Shown: piece after piece, positions 10,901-18,842 of the stretch | Layout of the letters: each line of letters begins with the position of its first letter | Position numbering within the stretch: position 1 is the first letter of the stretch | From: Streptomyces sp. SID8374 | GTDB lineage: Bacteria > Actinomycetota > Actinomycetes > Streptomycetales > Streptomycetaceae | Assembly: GCF_009865135.1 (NCBI RefSeq) | Contig: NZ_WWGH01000002.1 | Location: forward strand, 1,860,001 to 1,924,000 | Reading direction: 5' to 3' | Length of the DNA: 64,000 nucleotides | Position numbers and translations under genes: made by a program | The notes under the pieces: model-generated | What the model saw: only the letters and a program-made list of their open reading frames with translations | Database searches by the model: none | Told to the model about the DNA's origin: nothing

Positions 10901-13900
10901 GGACCTGCGGCAGGGCCGGGAACCCCAACTGCCGCCCGTGGAAGCCCGCTACCTCGACTTCCTCAACCAGCAGAACACCTTCCTCGCCGGACGCGAGGCC
11001 GCCGGGATGCTGGACTACTGGCGCTCGCACCTCCCCGCCGAGGTCCCCCTCCTGGACCTCCCCACCGACAAGCCGCGCCCGGCCGTCCAGACGCACAACG
11101 GAGCCTCCGAGTTCTTCGTGCTGGACGCCGAACTCAGCGCCCGCGTGCACGCCTTGGCCCGCGCCCAGAACGTCACGCCGTTCATGGTGCTGCTGAGCGC
11201 GTACTACCTGCTGCTCCACCGCTACTCGGGTCAGGACCACATCGTCGTCGGCTCCCCGGTGACCGGCCGCACCCGGCAGGACTTCGCCTCCGTCTACGGC
11301 TACTTCGTCAACCCGCTCCCGCTCCACGCCGACCTCACCGGCGAGCCCACGGTCGCCGAACTCCTGGAGCAGGTCCGCCGGACGGTGCTCGGCGGCCTGG
11401 ACAACCAGGAGTACCCGTTCGTCCTGCTCGTCGACGAGCTGGGCCTCCAGCACGACCCCAGCCGCTCGGCCGTCTTCCAGGCGATGTTCATCCTCCTCAC
11501 CCACAAGGTCGCCACCGAGCAGTACGGCTACCGGCTGGAGTACATCGAACTACCGGAGGAGGAAGGCCAGTTCGACATCACCCTCTCGGCCTACGAGGAC
11601 GAGGCGGAGAACCGCTTCCACTGCGTCTTCAAGTACAACACCGACCTCTTCCTCCCCCAGACCATGCGCCGCATGGCCGCCCACTACACCCGCCTCCTCG
11701 ACCACATGACCCGGGCGCCCGGCGAACACCCCGCCTCACGGCTGGAGATGCTGGACGCGGAGGAACGCGAACAGCTGGTGGGGGAGTGGAGCCGCCCCGC
11801 CCTGCCTGCCGCCGCCGCGGATTCGCCGTTCACCCCGGTCCACGGGCTGATCGGCGCGGTCGCCACCGCCCACCCCTCGTCGGTCGCCGTCACCATGCCG
11901 CTCCCGGGCGGCGGCGCCCGCCGGCTGACCTACGGGGAGCTGGAGCGGCGGGCCGCCGACGTGGCCGCCCGGCTGCGCACCCTGGGCGTCACGGCCGGGT
12001 CGGTGGTCGTCGTCTGCCTGGACAAGTCGCCGGAGCTGATCGTCACCCTGCTCGCCGTGCTGAAGGCGGGCGGCGCCTATCTGCCGCTGCGGCCCGACCA
12101 GCCCGCCGACCGCATCGCCCACCTCGTCCGGGCCACCGGAGCGGGCCTCGTCATCGTCTCCGGCGAGCCCGCCCGCGAGGGAACCGCCGCGCTGCCCGTC
12201 ATCACCCTGACCCTCGACGCCCTGCACGCGACCGAGCCGCACCCGGAGGGCCCCGGGCAGAACACGGCACCGGACTCGACCGCGTACGTCATCACCACCT
12301 CCGGCTCCACCGGCCGCCCCAAGGCCGTCCGGGTCAGCCACCGCAACCTCGCTTCCGCGTACGGGGCCTGGCTTCAGGAGTACCGGCTGGAGACCGACGT
12401 CCGGGTGCACCTCCAGATGGCCGAGCCGTCGTTCGACGTGTTCACCGGCGACCTGGTCCGCACGCTCTGCTCGGGCGGCAACCTCGTCCTGGCCGACCGG
12501 GACCTCCTCTTCGACACCGCACGCCTGTACCGGACGATGCGTCAGGAGCGGGTCGACTGCGCGGAGTTCGTTCCGGCGGTGGTGCGTGGGCTGATGGACC
12601 ACTGCGTACGGGAGCGGCTGCGGCTGGACTTCCTGCGGCTGCTGGTGGTCGGCTCGGACGCCTGGAAGGTGGGGGAGTACCAGAGGCTGAGCGAGCTGTG
12701 CGGTCCGGCGACGCGGCTCGTCAACTCCTACGGCCTCACCGAGGCGACCATCGACAGCGCCTACTTCGAGGGGCCCGTCGACGACCTGGAACCAGGCCTG
12801 ATGGTCCCGATCGGCCGCCCCCTGCCCAACAGCACCCTCCACGTCCTGGACGCCCACGGCGAACCCGTCCCGCCCGGCGTCCCCGGCGAGCTGTGGATCG
12901 GCGGCGACGGGGTCGCGCTCGGCTATGCCGGAGACCCCGAGCAGACGGCGGACCGCTTCGTCACCCGTACGCTCAGCAAGGCGCGGGCCGCCCGGCCCGA
13001 ACGGCTCTACCGGACCGGCGACATCGCCCGCTGGGACGCCCACGGCCGCGTCCATCTGCTGGGCCGCACCGACGGCCAGGTCAAACTGCGCGGCCACCGC
13101 ATCGAGATCGGCGAGATCGAGGCCCACCTCGCCCAGTGGCCCCCGCTCGCCCGGGCCGTCGTCACCGTCGCCACCGACACCGGGGGAGAGGCCGCGCTCT
13201 GCGCCTACTGCGTACCGGCGACCCCGGGCACCGCACTCGACCGGCGGGCCCTGCGCCGCCACCTGGCCGGCTCGCTGCCCTCGTACATGATCCCGTCGTA
13301 CTTCGTCGAACTGCCCGCCCTGCCGCTCACCGCCAACGGCAAGATCGACACCGCCGCGCTGCCCGCACCCCGGGCCGAGACCGGGGAGCGCCCCCACGAG
13401 GAGCCGGTGACGCTCTACGAGACCAGCGTGGCCCGGCACTGGAAGGCGCTGCTGCGGCTCGAACAGGTGGGTCTGGAGGACGACTTCTTCGAGGTCGGCG
13501 GCTCCTCCATCAAGCTCATCGAACTCCTCCACCTGCTGCGCACCGAGTTCGGCGTCAGCGTCCCCGTCAGCCGCCTCTACCAGGTCACCACCCTCCACGG
13601 CATGGCCGCCACCGTGGAGGAGGTCCTGCACAGCACCAGCACCGACGAACTGCCGTATCTGACCTTCAACTCCGGCCAGTCGCCGCACCTCTTCTGCTTC
13701 CCGCCCGCCGGCGGCCACGGACTCGTCTACCGGGGCCTCGCCGCGCAGCTCCCGGAGTACGCCGTCATCGGCTTCAACTACCTCCCCGGCGACGACAAGG
13801 TGGCCCGCTACGCCGACCTCGTCGAAGCCGCCCGGCCCGAGGGCGCCATCCTGCTCCTCGGCTACTCCCTCGGCGGCAACCTCGCCTTCGAGACAGCGAA

Positions 13901-14336
13901 GGAGCTGGAGCGGCGCGGACGGCGGGTGGGCCATGTCGTCATCCTCGACTCCCGGCGCATCATGGAGCGTTACGAGCCCGGGGACGAGGGCATCCGCGCC
14001 TTCGAGGCCGAACTCGCCGACCACCTGCGCAAACACACCGGGTCGGAAGCCGTCACCCGCGAGACCCTCGCGCATGCCGCGGAGTACCTCACCTTCTGCG
14101 GCCGTACGCCCAACACCGGGACGGTGGACGCCCCGGTCAGCGTGATCACCGACGAGGAGAAGACCGCCCTGTACGCGGCCGGTGAGCACGGCACCTGGCA
14201 CGGCAGCTCCACCGCCACCACCGTGGTGCTGCGCGGCTCCGGCGTCCACGCCGACATGCTGGACCCCAAGCACCTCGCCCGCAACGCCGCCCTGGTCCGC
14301 ACCGTACTGACGGGAGACGCGGCCCATGGCGGATGA
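4962..14336 (+). CDS. ftdB: Iterative hybrid PKS-NRPS, PTM synthase (FtdB-like)
   Basis: A 3,124-residue single-module hybrid synthase. Domains in order: KS about 9-433 (C184, H319, H359), AT about 545-850 (GHSTGE, S636), DH about 904-1187 (H934, D1098, Q1102), KR about 1190-1700 (TGAFGALG, Y1605), ACP about 1727-1807 (S1766), C about 1827-2266 (HH at 1959-1960, HHIVSDA), A about 2290-2803, PCP about 2813-2890 (S2849), TE about 2897-3122 (GYSLGG, S2969). There is no ER or MT. In the PTM family one such protein makes two polyene chains iteratively and joins both to ornithine as a tetramate. The specificity residues I read (D-V-G-E-L-V-S-I-D-K) fit a diamino acid. The start ATG 4962 has a GAGGAG site. 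Codon 9 is TTA, so translation probably depends on the bldA tRNA. Confidence 0.96.
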   Translation: MADANNRALRDKVAIVGMGCRLPGGASDHRTFWRNLMAGKDCITPTPPDRYDVTTLGSRFRDKPGRLVGSRGGYIDGFDEFDPAFFGISPREADHMDPQQRKLLEVAWETLEDGGQRPADLAGENVAVYVGAFTLDYKILQFADLGFTSLAAHTATGTMMTMVSNRISYCFDFRGPSLSIDTACSSSLVAVHLACQALGRGETDLALAGGTLLNLAPQYTIAETKGGFLSPEGRSRTFDAGADGYVRAEGVGLVALKRLEDAVRDGDRIHAVILGSGVNQDGHTNGITVPNPDAQVSLIRRVCAEAGIAPGELQYMEAHGTSTPVGDPIEAGALARALAIGRKPGTRAYVGSVKTNIGHTESAAGIAGLIKTVLCLKHGTIPPHINLERLNPAIDQASLPYEIPTRPTPWPDHDGPARAGVNSFGFGGTNAHVVLEEAPPLPQDSAPSTERAWSILPLSARHPEALPELAAGIRAELAGENGPAVALPDLGHTLAHRRQHLPHRLSVVHSSRASLDEALAALQRGEAHPRVVQDRARDAEARRLVWVFTGMGPQWWGMGRQLLHDEPVFRDAVTACDHALREFADWSLIEELTAEESASRMAETWLAQPANFALQVGLAALWRSYGVRPDAVVGHSTGEIAAFHEAGVYSLRDAARIAVHRSRLQQTLAGTGTMLAVSLTEEEAERRVRPYRDRVSVAAVNSPTSITLAGEADALALLAEELRAEQLFAKFLTVQVPYHSVGMERIKDELLTALAPLEPRPAHLPLYLTGSEGVAEGSELDADYWWRNVRDRVRFRSAVDRLAGDGHQVFLEIGPHPVLGHAIRECLEATGAAGLTLPSIRRQEDESERFALSLASLHNLGADIDWDVLQPSGRPVTLPPHPFRRDRHWTEPPAVAKVRLGRIDHPLLGRRTDRTEPAWQARLDTESLPYLADHRIQDTVVFPAAGYIEMATQAVLRLTGGTAAVLADIDLRKALFLPDGEDRTVEVSLSLEDAAFTIASPATGDDGERTVHASGIVRTGQRRRTGAPLDAAAIRARTVRRLAGPDCYTALAGLGYHYGPAFRAIEEVWIGAGEVLARIRPPEGVDASGHHLHPVLLDACFQALLTPQLLQDPAPGAGIRLPLSLAEVALGPIGDQPLWVHATLRPADADTTLGDITLYADDGTPFGRIEGFRAADVEKAATAVARTTIDSWLAETVWTEVPELGEEDPLAPAGIAARDHGWLVLADTQGVADAFSTLAAARGERCHLVRRGEAYAGAGPDGSFTVNPGSTADLERLFADLDRDGEPFRGAVLHLWNLDRPSLAACDRQAVRDHAGPGSYSLIALARTLLARGLGGRLHIVTRGAQPVLPDEPVEPLGAPAWGVGRVLRHQELTDHRGKLIDLDPERRPGPEGALAEAEALLREVLTDDEEEIALREGVRRTSRLRQAEGLTRPLPLRLRADGSYLVTGAFGALGRLLCRTLVQRGARRLILVGRTPVPAREKWGSTDPATAEGRAVELLRELETLGAQAVLAPLDITDEDALTTWLDAYRRAGSPPVRGVFHLAGQVRDTLVTDLDRPAFDAVHDPKTVGAHLLHRHLRDEPLDHFVLFASIASLLTTAGQTNYAAGNAFLDALAHHRRAQGLPALSLDWGPWATGMIEELGLVDHYLHSRGMSSLAPDAGMAVLERVIGQDHAQLVVATVVNWPTFLAWYPSPPPLVTALAAAAAPPPAAERAGGFLDTFRTADEATRRSLVAERFATLSGAVLRTGTDRIDPAEGLGQLGLDSLLAMELRARIHAELGVALPVVALLSGTPAGELAAQLHDGLAELAAADGSHTTGRAVELHDDPACYPLTQNQKALWFLKHLNPDGYAYNIGGAVEVHVALEPDLMFEAVRRLIARHPALRTNFLLEDGQAVQRVSEDTEPDLALFDVQGEEWETIHATIVAEYRKPYDLAHDPLVRFRLFKRGHDRWVIMKAVHHIVSDAISTFTFIEELFQVYEDLRQGREPQLPPVEARYLDFLNQQNTFLAGREAAGMLDYWRSHLPAEVPLLDLPTDKPRPAVQTHNGASEFFVLDAELSARVHALARAQNVTPFMVLLSAYYLLLHRYSGQDHIVVGSPVTGRTRQDFASVYGYFVNPLPLHADLTGEPTVAELLEQVRRTVLGGLDNQEYPFVLLVDELGLQHDPSRSAVFQAMFILLTHKVATEQYGYRLEYIELPEEEGQFDITLSAYEDEAENRFHCVFKYNTDLFLPQTMRRMAAHYTRLLDHMTRAPGEHPASRLEMLDAEEREQLVGEWSRPALPAAAADSPFTPVHGLIGAVATAHPSSVAVTMPLPGGGARRLTYGELERRAADVAARLRTLGVTAGSVVVVCLDKSPELIVTLLAVLKAGGAYLPLRPDQPADRIAHLVRATGAGLVIVSGEPAREGTAALPVITLTLDALHATEPHPEGPGQNTAPDSTAYVITTSGSTGRPKAVRVSHRNLASAYGAWLQEYRLETDVRVHLQMAEPSFDVFTGDLVRTLCSGGNLVLADRDLLFDTARLYRTMRQERVDCAEFVPAVVRGLMDHCVRERLRLDFLRLLVVGSDAWKVGEYQRLSELCGPATRLVNSYGLTEATIDSAYFEGPVDDLEPGLMVPIGRPLPNSTLHVLDAHGEPVPPGVPGELWIGGDGVALGYAGDPEQTADRFVTRTLSKARAARPERLYRTGDIARWDAHGRVHLLGRTDGQVKLRGHRIEIGEIEAHLAQWPPLARAVVTVATDTGGEAALCAYCVPATPGTALDRRALRRHLAGSLPSYMIPSYFVELPALPLTANGKIDTAALPAPRAETGERPHEEPVTLYETSVARHWKALLRLEQVGLEDDFFEVGGSSIKLIELLHLLRTEFGVSVPVSRLYQVTTLHGMAATVEEVLHSTSTDELPYLTFNSGQSPHLFCFPPAGGHGLVYRGLAAQLPEYAVIGFNYLPGDDKVARYADLVEAARPEGAILLLGYSLGGNLAFETAKELERRGRRVGHVVILDSRRIMERYEPGDEGIRAFEAELADHLRKHTGSEAVTRETLAHAAEYLTFCGRTPNTGTVDAPVSVITDEEKTALYAAGEHGTWHGSSTATTVVLRGSGVHADMLDPKHLARNAALVRTVLTGDAAHGG

Positions 14337-16026
14337 CCCGAGCACCGTCGAAACCGCGCCCGACGACTGGAGCAGCCGCGAGCGCATCCCCGGCACCCCG
14401 CCCCGCGTCATCGTCATCGGCGCGGGCGTGGCCGGCCTCTCCACCGGCTGCTACGCCCAGATGAGCGGCGCAAGGACCCGGATCTTCGAGAAGCACGTAC
14501 TGCCCGGGGGCTGCTGCACCGCCTGGTCGCGGGACGGCTACCTCTTCGACTACTGCATCGAGTGGCTGATCGGCACCGCGCCCGGCAACGACGCCCACCA
14601 GGTGTGGCGGGAGCTGGGCGCCCTCGACGGCAAGACCGTCACCAACTTCGAGCTGTTCAACAAGGCCGAGGACGAGAGCGGCCGTTCGGTCACCTTCTAC
14701 AACGACCCGGACCGGCTGGAAGCGCATCTGCTGGCGATCTCACCGGCCGACGCACCCCTGATCCGGGCCTTCACCCGTGACCTGAGGCGGTTCATCGCCA
14801 TCGAGTTGTACCCGTTCCTGACGGCACCCGCCCTGCGGACCGTACGGGAGCGGGCGGCGACCCTGCGCACGGTGCTGCCGGCCTTCCGCCTCTTCTGGCG
14901 GACGGCCGCCACCCCGATGCACGTCTTCGCCGACAAGTTCCAGGACCCGCTGCTGCGCCGGGCCTTCCGCAACATCTTCTTCCAGGACCCGGAGGGCTTC
15001 CCGCTCCTGCCGTACCTGTTCAACATGGCGGCGGCTTACCACCTCAACGCCGGTTTCCCGCAAGGCGGTTCGCTCGGCCTCTCGCGCTCCATCGAAGAGC
15101 GCTACCTGAGCCTGGGCGGACACGTCACCTACCGGGCCCGCACGGAGAAGATCCTGGTCGAGAACGACCGGGCGATCGGCGTCGAACTCCGCAACGGGCA
15201 GAGGTACTTCGCCGAGCACGTCGTCTCCGCCGCCGACGGGCACACCACCGTCCACGGGCTGCTCGGCGGGCGGTACACCGGACCCAGGATCGACAAGCTC
15301 TACACCGACCTCCTCCAGCGCCCCGGCACCCTCTTCCCCGCGGTCGTCTCCGCCTTCGTCGGCCTGCGCGGCGACTTCGACCCCGGCGAGGCCCACAGCA
15401 CCACCCACCTCCTGGCCGACGAGGAAGGCAAGCGGCTCCCCGGCGCCCTCCAGAACAGCCTGGTCGTCCAGGCGCGCTCCCGCTACTCCGACGGCTTCGC
15501 GCCCCCCGGCCACTCCGTCCTGCACTGCACCTACTTCAGCGACTACACCTACTGGAAGGAGCTGCGCACCCGGAACCGCAAGGAGTACCGCCAACGCAAG
15601 CACGAGGTCGCCGACTTCGTCCGCACCTTCCTGGAGCGCCGCCACCCCGGCATCAACGACCGCATCGACCTCGTCGACGTGGCCTCACCCGCCACCACCC
15701 ACCGCTACACCGGCAACCACAACGGCTCCATCCTCGCCTGGAAGGCCTTCTCCGACGCCGACGACGTCTCCGCCCGCCTGGTCGGGAAGGACCGGATGCG
15801 GCTCCCCGGCCTCACCGGCTTCTCCATGGCCGGGCAGTGGGTCGGCATGGGCGGCCTGATCCGCGCCGCCTCCACCGGCCGCTTCGCCGTCCAGTACCTC
15901 TGCCGCGAACTCGGCCTGGAATTCCGGGCGTGGGAGAGCGAGGCCACCGAGCCCTGGCACACCGGAAAGCTGGGAAAGCTGCCCCAGCTGGACCGGTGGT
16001 CAGCACGGGAGGACACCAGTTCATGA
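14326..16026 (+). CDS. ftdC: FAD-dependent oxidoreductase, phytoene dehydrogenase-like PTM cyclase (FtdC-like)
   Basis: 566 residues. The N-terminal dinucleotide fold shows VIVIGAGVAGLSTGCYAQMSG followed by LPGGCCTAW, and a C-terminal FAD-contact segment lies near GLTGFSMAGQWVGMGGLIRA. The family is carotenoid/phytoene desaturase-like. In PTM pathways such enzymes reductively cyclise the polyene chains into carbocycles. The start at 14326 overlaps the end of the synthase gene by 11 bp and has a GGGAG site about 9 bp upstream, so translation is coupled. It is a clear paralogue of the next gene. Which ring each closes cannot be read from sequence alone. Confidence 0.93.
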   Translation: MADDPSTVETAPDDWSSRERIPGTPPRVIVIGAGVAGLSTGCYAQMSGARTRIFEKHVLPGGCCTAWSRDGYLFDYCIEWLIGTAPGNDAHQVWRELGALDGKTVTNFELFNKAEDESGRSVTFYNDPDRLEAHLLAISPADAPLIRAFTRDLRRFIAIELYPFLTAPALRTVRERAATLRTVLPAFRLFWRTAATPMHVFADKFQDPLLRRAFRNIFFQDPEGFPLLPYLFNMAAAYHLNAGFPQGGSLGLSRSIEERYLSLGGHVTYRARTEKILVENDRAIGVELRNGQRYFAEHVVSAADGHTTVHGLLGGRYTGPRIDKLYTDLLQRPGTLFPAVVSAFVGLRGDFDPGEAHSTTHLLADEEGKRLPGALQNSLVVQARSRYSDGFAPPGHSVLHCTYFSDYTYWKELRTRNRKEYRQRKHEVADFVRTFLERRHPGINDRIDLVDVASPATTHRYTGNHNGSILAWKAFSDADDVSARLVGKDRMRLPGLTGFSMAGQWVGMGGLIRAASTGRFAVQYLCRELGLEFRAWESEATEPWHTGKLGKLPQLDRWSAREDTSS

Positions 16027-17747
16027 CCACGTCCACGACCGGCAGGACCCGGCGGCCCCGCGAGTCGATGATCATCATCGGGGGCGGCCTCGGCGGCCTC
16101 TCCACCGGCTGCTACGCCCGGATGAACGGCTACCGCACCCACATCCTGGAGATGCACGAACTGCCCGGCGGCTGCTGCACCGCCTGGGAGCGCGGCGGCT
16201 TCACCCTGGACGCCTGCGTCAGCTGGCTCCTCGGCAGCGGCCCGGGCAACGAGATGCACCAGATCTGGCTGGAGCTGGGCGCGTTGCAGGGCAAGGAGAT
16301 CCGCCACTTCGACGTGTTCAACATCGTGCGCGGACAGGACGGGCGGGCCGTCCACTTCTACTCCGACCCGGACCGGCTGGAGGCCCACCTCATCGGGATC
16401 TCGCCCGCCGACGCCCGTACCGTACGCAAGTTCTGCGCCCAACTCCGCAGCTTCCGCAAGGCCCTTGCGGTCTACCCGTTCCTCAAACCCGTCGGGCTGA
16501 TGGGACGTGTGGAGCGGTGGCGGATGCTCGCCTCGTTCGTGCCGTACTTCAACGCCGTCCGCACCACGATCACCGTCCTGATGGCTGACTACTCGGCGAA
16601 GTTCAAGGACCCGCTCCTGCGGGAGGCGTTCAACTTCATCCTGTACGAGAAGCACCCGAACTTCCCCGTCCTACCCTTCCACTTCCAACTCGCCTCCCAC
16701 GCTAACCTTTCGGCGGGCGTACCCGAAGGCGGATCCCTCGGCCTCGCCCGGTCGATCGAGGCCCGCTACCGGCGGCTCGGCGGGGAGATCTCGTACAACA
16801 CGAAGGTCGAGACGGTGATCGTCGAGGACGACCGCGCGGTGGGCGTCCGGCTCAGCGACGGCAGCGAACTGCGGGCGGACATCGTGGTGTCGGCCTGTGA
16901 CGGCTACACGACGACCATGAAGTTCCTGGAGGGGAAGTACCTGGGCGAGGAGTACCGCAAGCTCTACACGCGGACCATCCATGAACCCGGCATGGTCTTC
17001 CCCGGCTACTTCACCCTCTTCCTCGGCCTCTCCCGCCCCTTCCCGGAAGGGGACCCCTGCACGACCTACCTCCTCGACGAAGCGACAGCCGCGAAGCTCA
17101 CCGGCATCCGCCACGCCAGCATCAACGTCCAGTTCCGCAACCGGCATTACCCCGAGCTCTCCCCGGACGGCACCACCGTCGTCTACGCCACCTACTTCTG
17201 CGACATCGCCCCCTGGCGGGCCCTGGACGAAGGCCCCGAGCAGGTCACCCGCACCCGCGGCGGCCAGGAGCTGCACACCCTGCCCGTCCGCCACGGCCGC
17301 GGCTACTACGCGGCGAAACGACGGGCACGCGAGACGCTCGTGGACTTCCTGGAGCAGCGCTTCCCGGGCATCCGGGACGCCATCGTCGTACGCGATGTCT
17401 CCAGCCCGCTCACCCAGGTCCGCTACACCGGCAACTACGACGGCACGGTGCTGGGCTGGCAGCCGTTCGTGGAGAGCGGCGAAACCCTGGAAGAGCTGGT
17501 CAAGAAGCACGGCCCGGGGCTGCCGGGGCTGGCGGACTTCTACCAGTCCGGCGTCTGGGCCACCACCGGCGGGCTGATCCGGGCGGCCGCCGCCGGACGC
17601 CACGTCATGCAGTTCATCTGCCGCGACGACGGCAAACCCTTCACCGCGTCGGTCGACCTCACCGCGCCCCCGCCCACCCACCGCGTCATCCCCGTACCGG
17701 CCGGCCGAGGGGCCACCGCCGTACCCACGACAGGGAAGAGCACATGA
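16023..17747 (+). CDS. ftdD: Second FAD-dependent oxidoreductase, PTM cyclase (FtdD-like)
   Basis: 574 residues starting at the ATG in an ATGA overlap with the preceding stop. The FAD fold is IIIGGGLGGLSTGCYARMNG, followed by LPGGCCTAWERGG. The C-terminal flavin segment reads GVWATTGGLIRAAAAGRHV. It is the same length class and has the same motif order as the upstream FAD enzyme, so a duplication within PTM clusters is likely. Together they would close two of the carbocyclic rings. The TA-rich overlap and absence of spacing indicate a single polycistronic message with ftdB and ftdC. Confidence 0.93.
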   Translation: MTTSTTGRTRRPRESMIIIGGGLGGLSTGCYARMNGYRTHILEMHELPGGCCTAWERGGFTLDACVSWLLGSGPGNEMHQIWLELGALQGKEIRHFDVFNIVRGQDGRAVHFYSDPDRLEAHLIGISPADARTVRKFCAQLRSFRKALAVYPFLKPVGLMGRVERWRMLASFVPYFNAVRTTITVLMADYSAKFKDPLLREAFNFILYEKHPNFPVLPFHFQLASHANLSAGVPEGGSLGLARSIEARYRRLGGEISYNTKVETVIVEDDRAVGVRLSDGSELRADIVVSACDGYTTTMKFLEGKYLGEEYRKLYTRTIHEPGMVFPGYFTLFLGLSRPFPEGDPCTTYLLDEATAAKLTGIRHASINVQFRNRHYPELSPDGTTVVYATYFCDIAPWRALDEGPEQVTRTRGGQELHTLPVRHGRGYYAAKRRARETLVDFLEQRFPGIRDAIVVRDVSSPLTQVRYTGNYDGTVLGWQPFVESGETLEELVKKHGPGLPGLADFYQSGVWATTGGLIRAAAAGRHVMQFICRDDGKPFTASVDLTAPPPTHRVIPVPAGRGATAVPTTGKST

Positions 17748-18799
17748 AGATCGAGAAATGGGTGGTCCGCGAGCACGTCGAGGGCGTGCCCGACGTGGAC
17801 CGCGTCTACGAGAAGGTCGTCGAGAACGTCGACGTGTCCCTGGCCCCCGACGAGATGCTGCTGCGGACGCTGTACGTCTCCGTCGACCCCTACCTCCAGG
17901 GCATCGCCCTGGACACCCCGATCGGGTCCCACATGGGCGCCGACTCGATCATGGAGGTGGTCGAGGCCGGGCCGCGCGCCGCCCATGCCGTCGGCGACCT
18001 GGTCCAGGGCTTCGGCGGCTGGCGCTCCCACGTCGTCTCCACCGGGGAGGCCGAGCTCTGGCAGACCGGCACGTTCCCCATGGTCTTCCCGGCCTACCGC
18101 AGGCTGGACCCCCGGTGGTACGACGATGCCTTGCCGCTCCCGACCGCGCTGAGCGTGATGGGCGGCCCGGGCATGACGGCCTGGGGGACTCTCGCCAAGT
18201 ACATGACGGTGACGCCCGGGGACACCTTCGTCATCAGCGGGGCCTCCGGCGCGGTCGGCGCCCTCGTCGGCCAGCTCGCCGCGCTCGCGGGCGCCCGCGT
18301 CATCGGGACCACCTCGTCCCCGGAGAAGGCGGAGTACCTCCTCGGCCTCGGCTTCGACACGGTCGTCGTCTACCGGCACACCGACAGCGCCGGCACCGTC
18401 CGCGAGGCGCTGGCCCGGGCCGCCCCCGACGGGGTCGACCGCTACTTCGACAACCTCGGCGGCACGGTCACCGACGTGGTGTTCTCCATGCTCAACGTCG
18501 GCAGCCAGGTGGCCGTGTGCTGGCAGTGGGCGACCCAGGTCGGCAACGAGGACACCGGCCCGCGCCTGCTGCCCTATCTGATGTTCCCGCGCGCCACGGT
18601 CCGGGGGATCTTCTCCCTGGAGTGGTTCACCGAGCAGAACTGGAAGGACCTCCACGCGGAGCTGGGCGGCCGGGTCCGGCGCGGAGAGGTCGTCTGCGAC
18701 CACACCCTCCACCACGGCTTCGACGCCATCCCCACCGCGTACGGAAGCCTCTACCGCGACCGGGCGGAGCACCGGGGCAAGGTGCTGGTCGCGCTGTGA
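17744..18799 (+). CDS. ftdE: MDR-family NADP-dependent alcohol dehydrogenase/enoyl reductase, PTM ring-forming (FtdE-like)
   Basis: 351 residues, zinc-independent medium-chain dehydrogenase of the leukotriene B4 dehydrogenase/curcumin reductase type. Visible signatures are the N-terminal substrate fold with VSVDPYLQG, the cofactor motif GASGAVGALVGQLAAL at about 165-180, and the FDNLGG segment. No structural or catalytic zinc cysteines are present. In ikarugamycin and HSAF pathways the equivalent enzyme (IkaC, OX4) closes the last ring by hydride addition. The ATG overlaps the upstream stop (ATGA). With two FAD cyclases upstream, its presence points to a three-ring PTM. Confidence 0.92.
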   Translation: MKIEKWVVREHVEGVPDVDRVYEKVVENVDVSLAPDEMLLRTLYVSVDPYLQGIALDTPIGSHMGADSIMEVVEAGPRAAHAVGDLVQGFGGWRSHVVSTGEAELWQTGTFPMVFPAYRRLDPRWYDDALPLPTALSVMGGPGMTAWGTLAKYMTVTPGDTFVISGASGAVGALVGQLAALAGARVIGTTSSPEKAEYLLGLGFDTVVVYRHTDSAGTVREALARAAPDGVDRYFDNLGGTVTDVVFSMLNVGSQVAVCWQWATQVGNEDTGPRLLPYLMFPRATVRGIFSLEWFTEQNWKDLHAELGGRVRRGEVVCDHTLHHGFDAIPTAYGSLYRDRAEHRGKVLVAL

Positions 18800-18842
18800 G
18801 GACCGCCGGCACTCGACGCCTCCTCCGCCGAAGGAGTTCACG

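Noticed and set aside
6153-14444. Very long open frames on the minus strand opposite the PTM synthase (978, 766 and 902 codons)
   Set aside because: They are shadows produced by the strong GC bias of third codon positions. They have no family resemblance and no ribosome sites, and the plus-strand frame has complete PKS and NRPS motifs.
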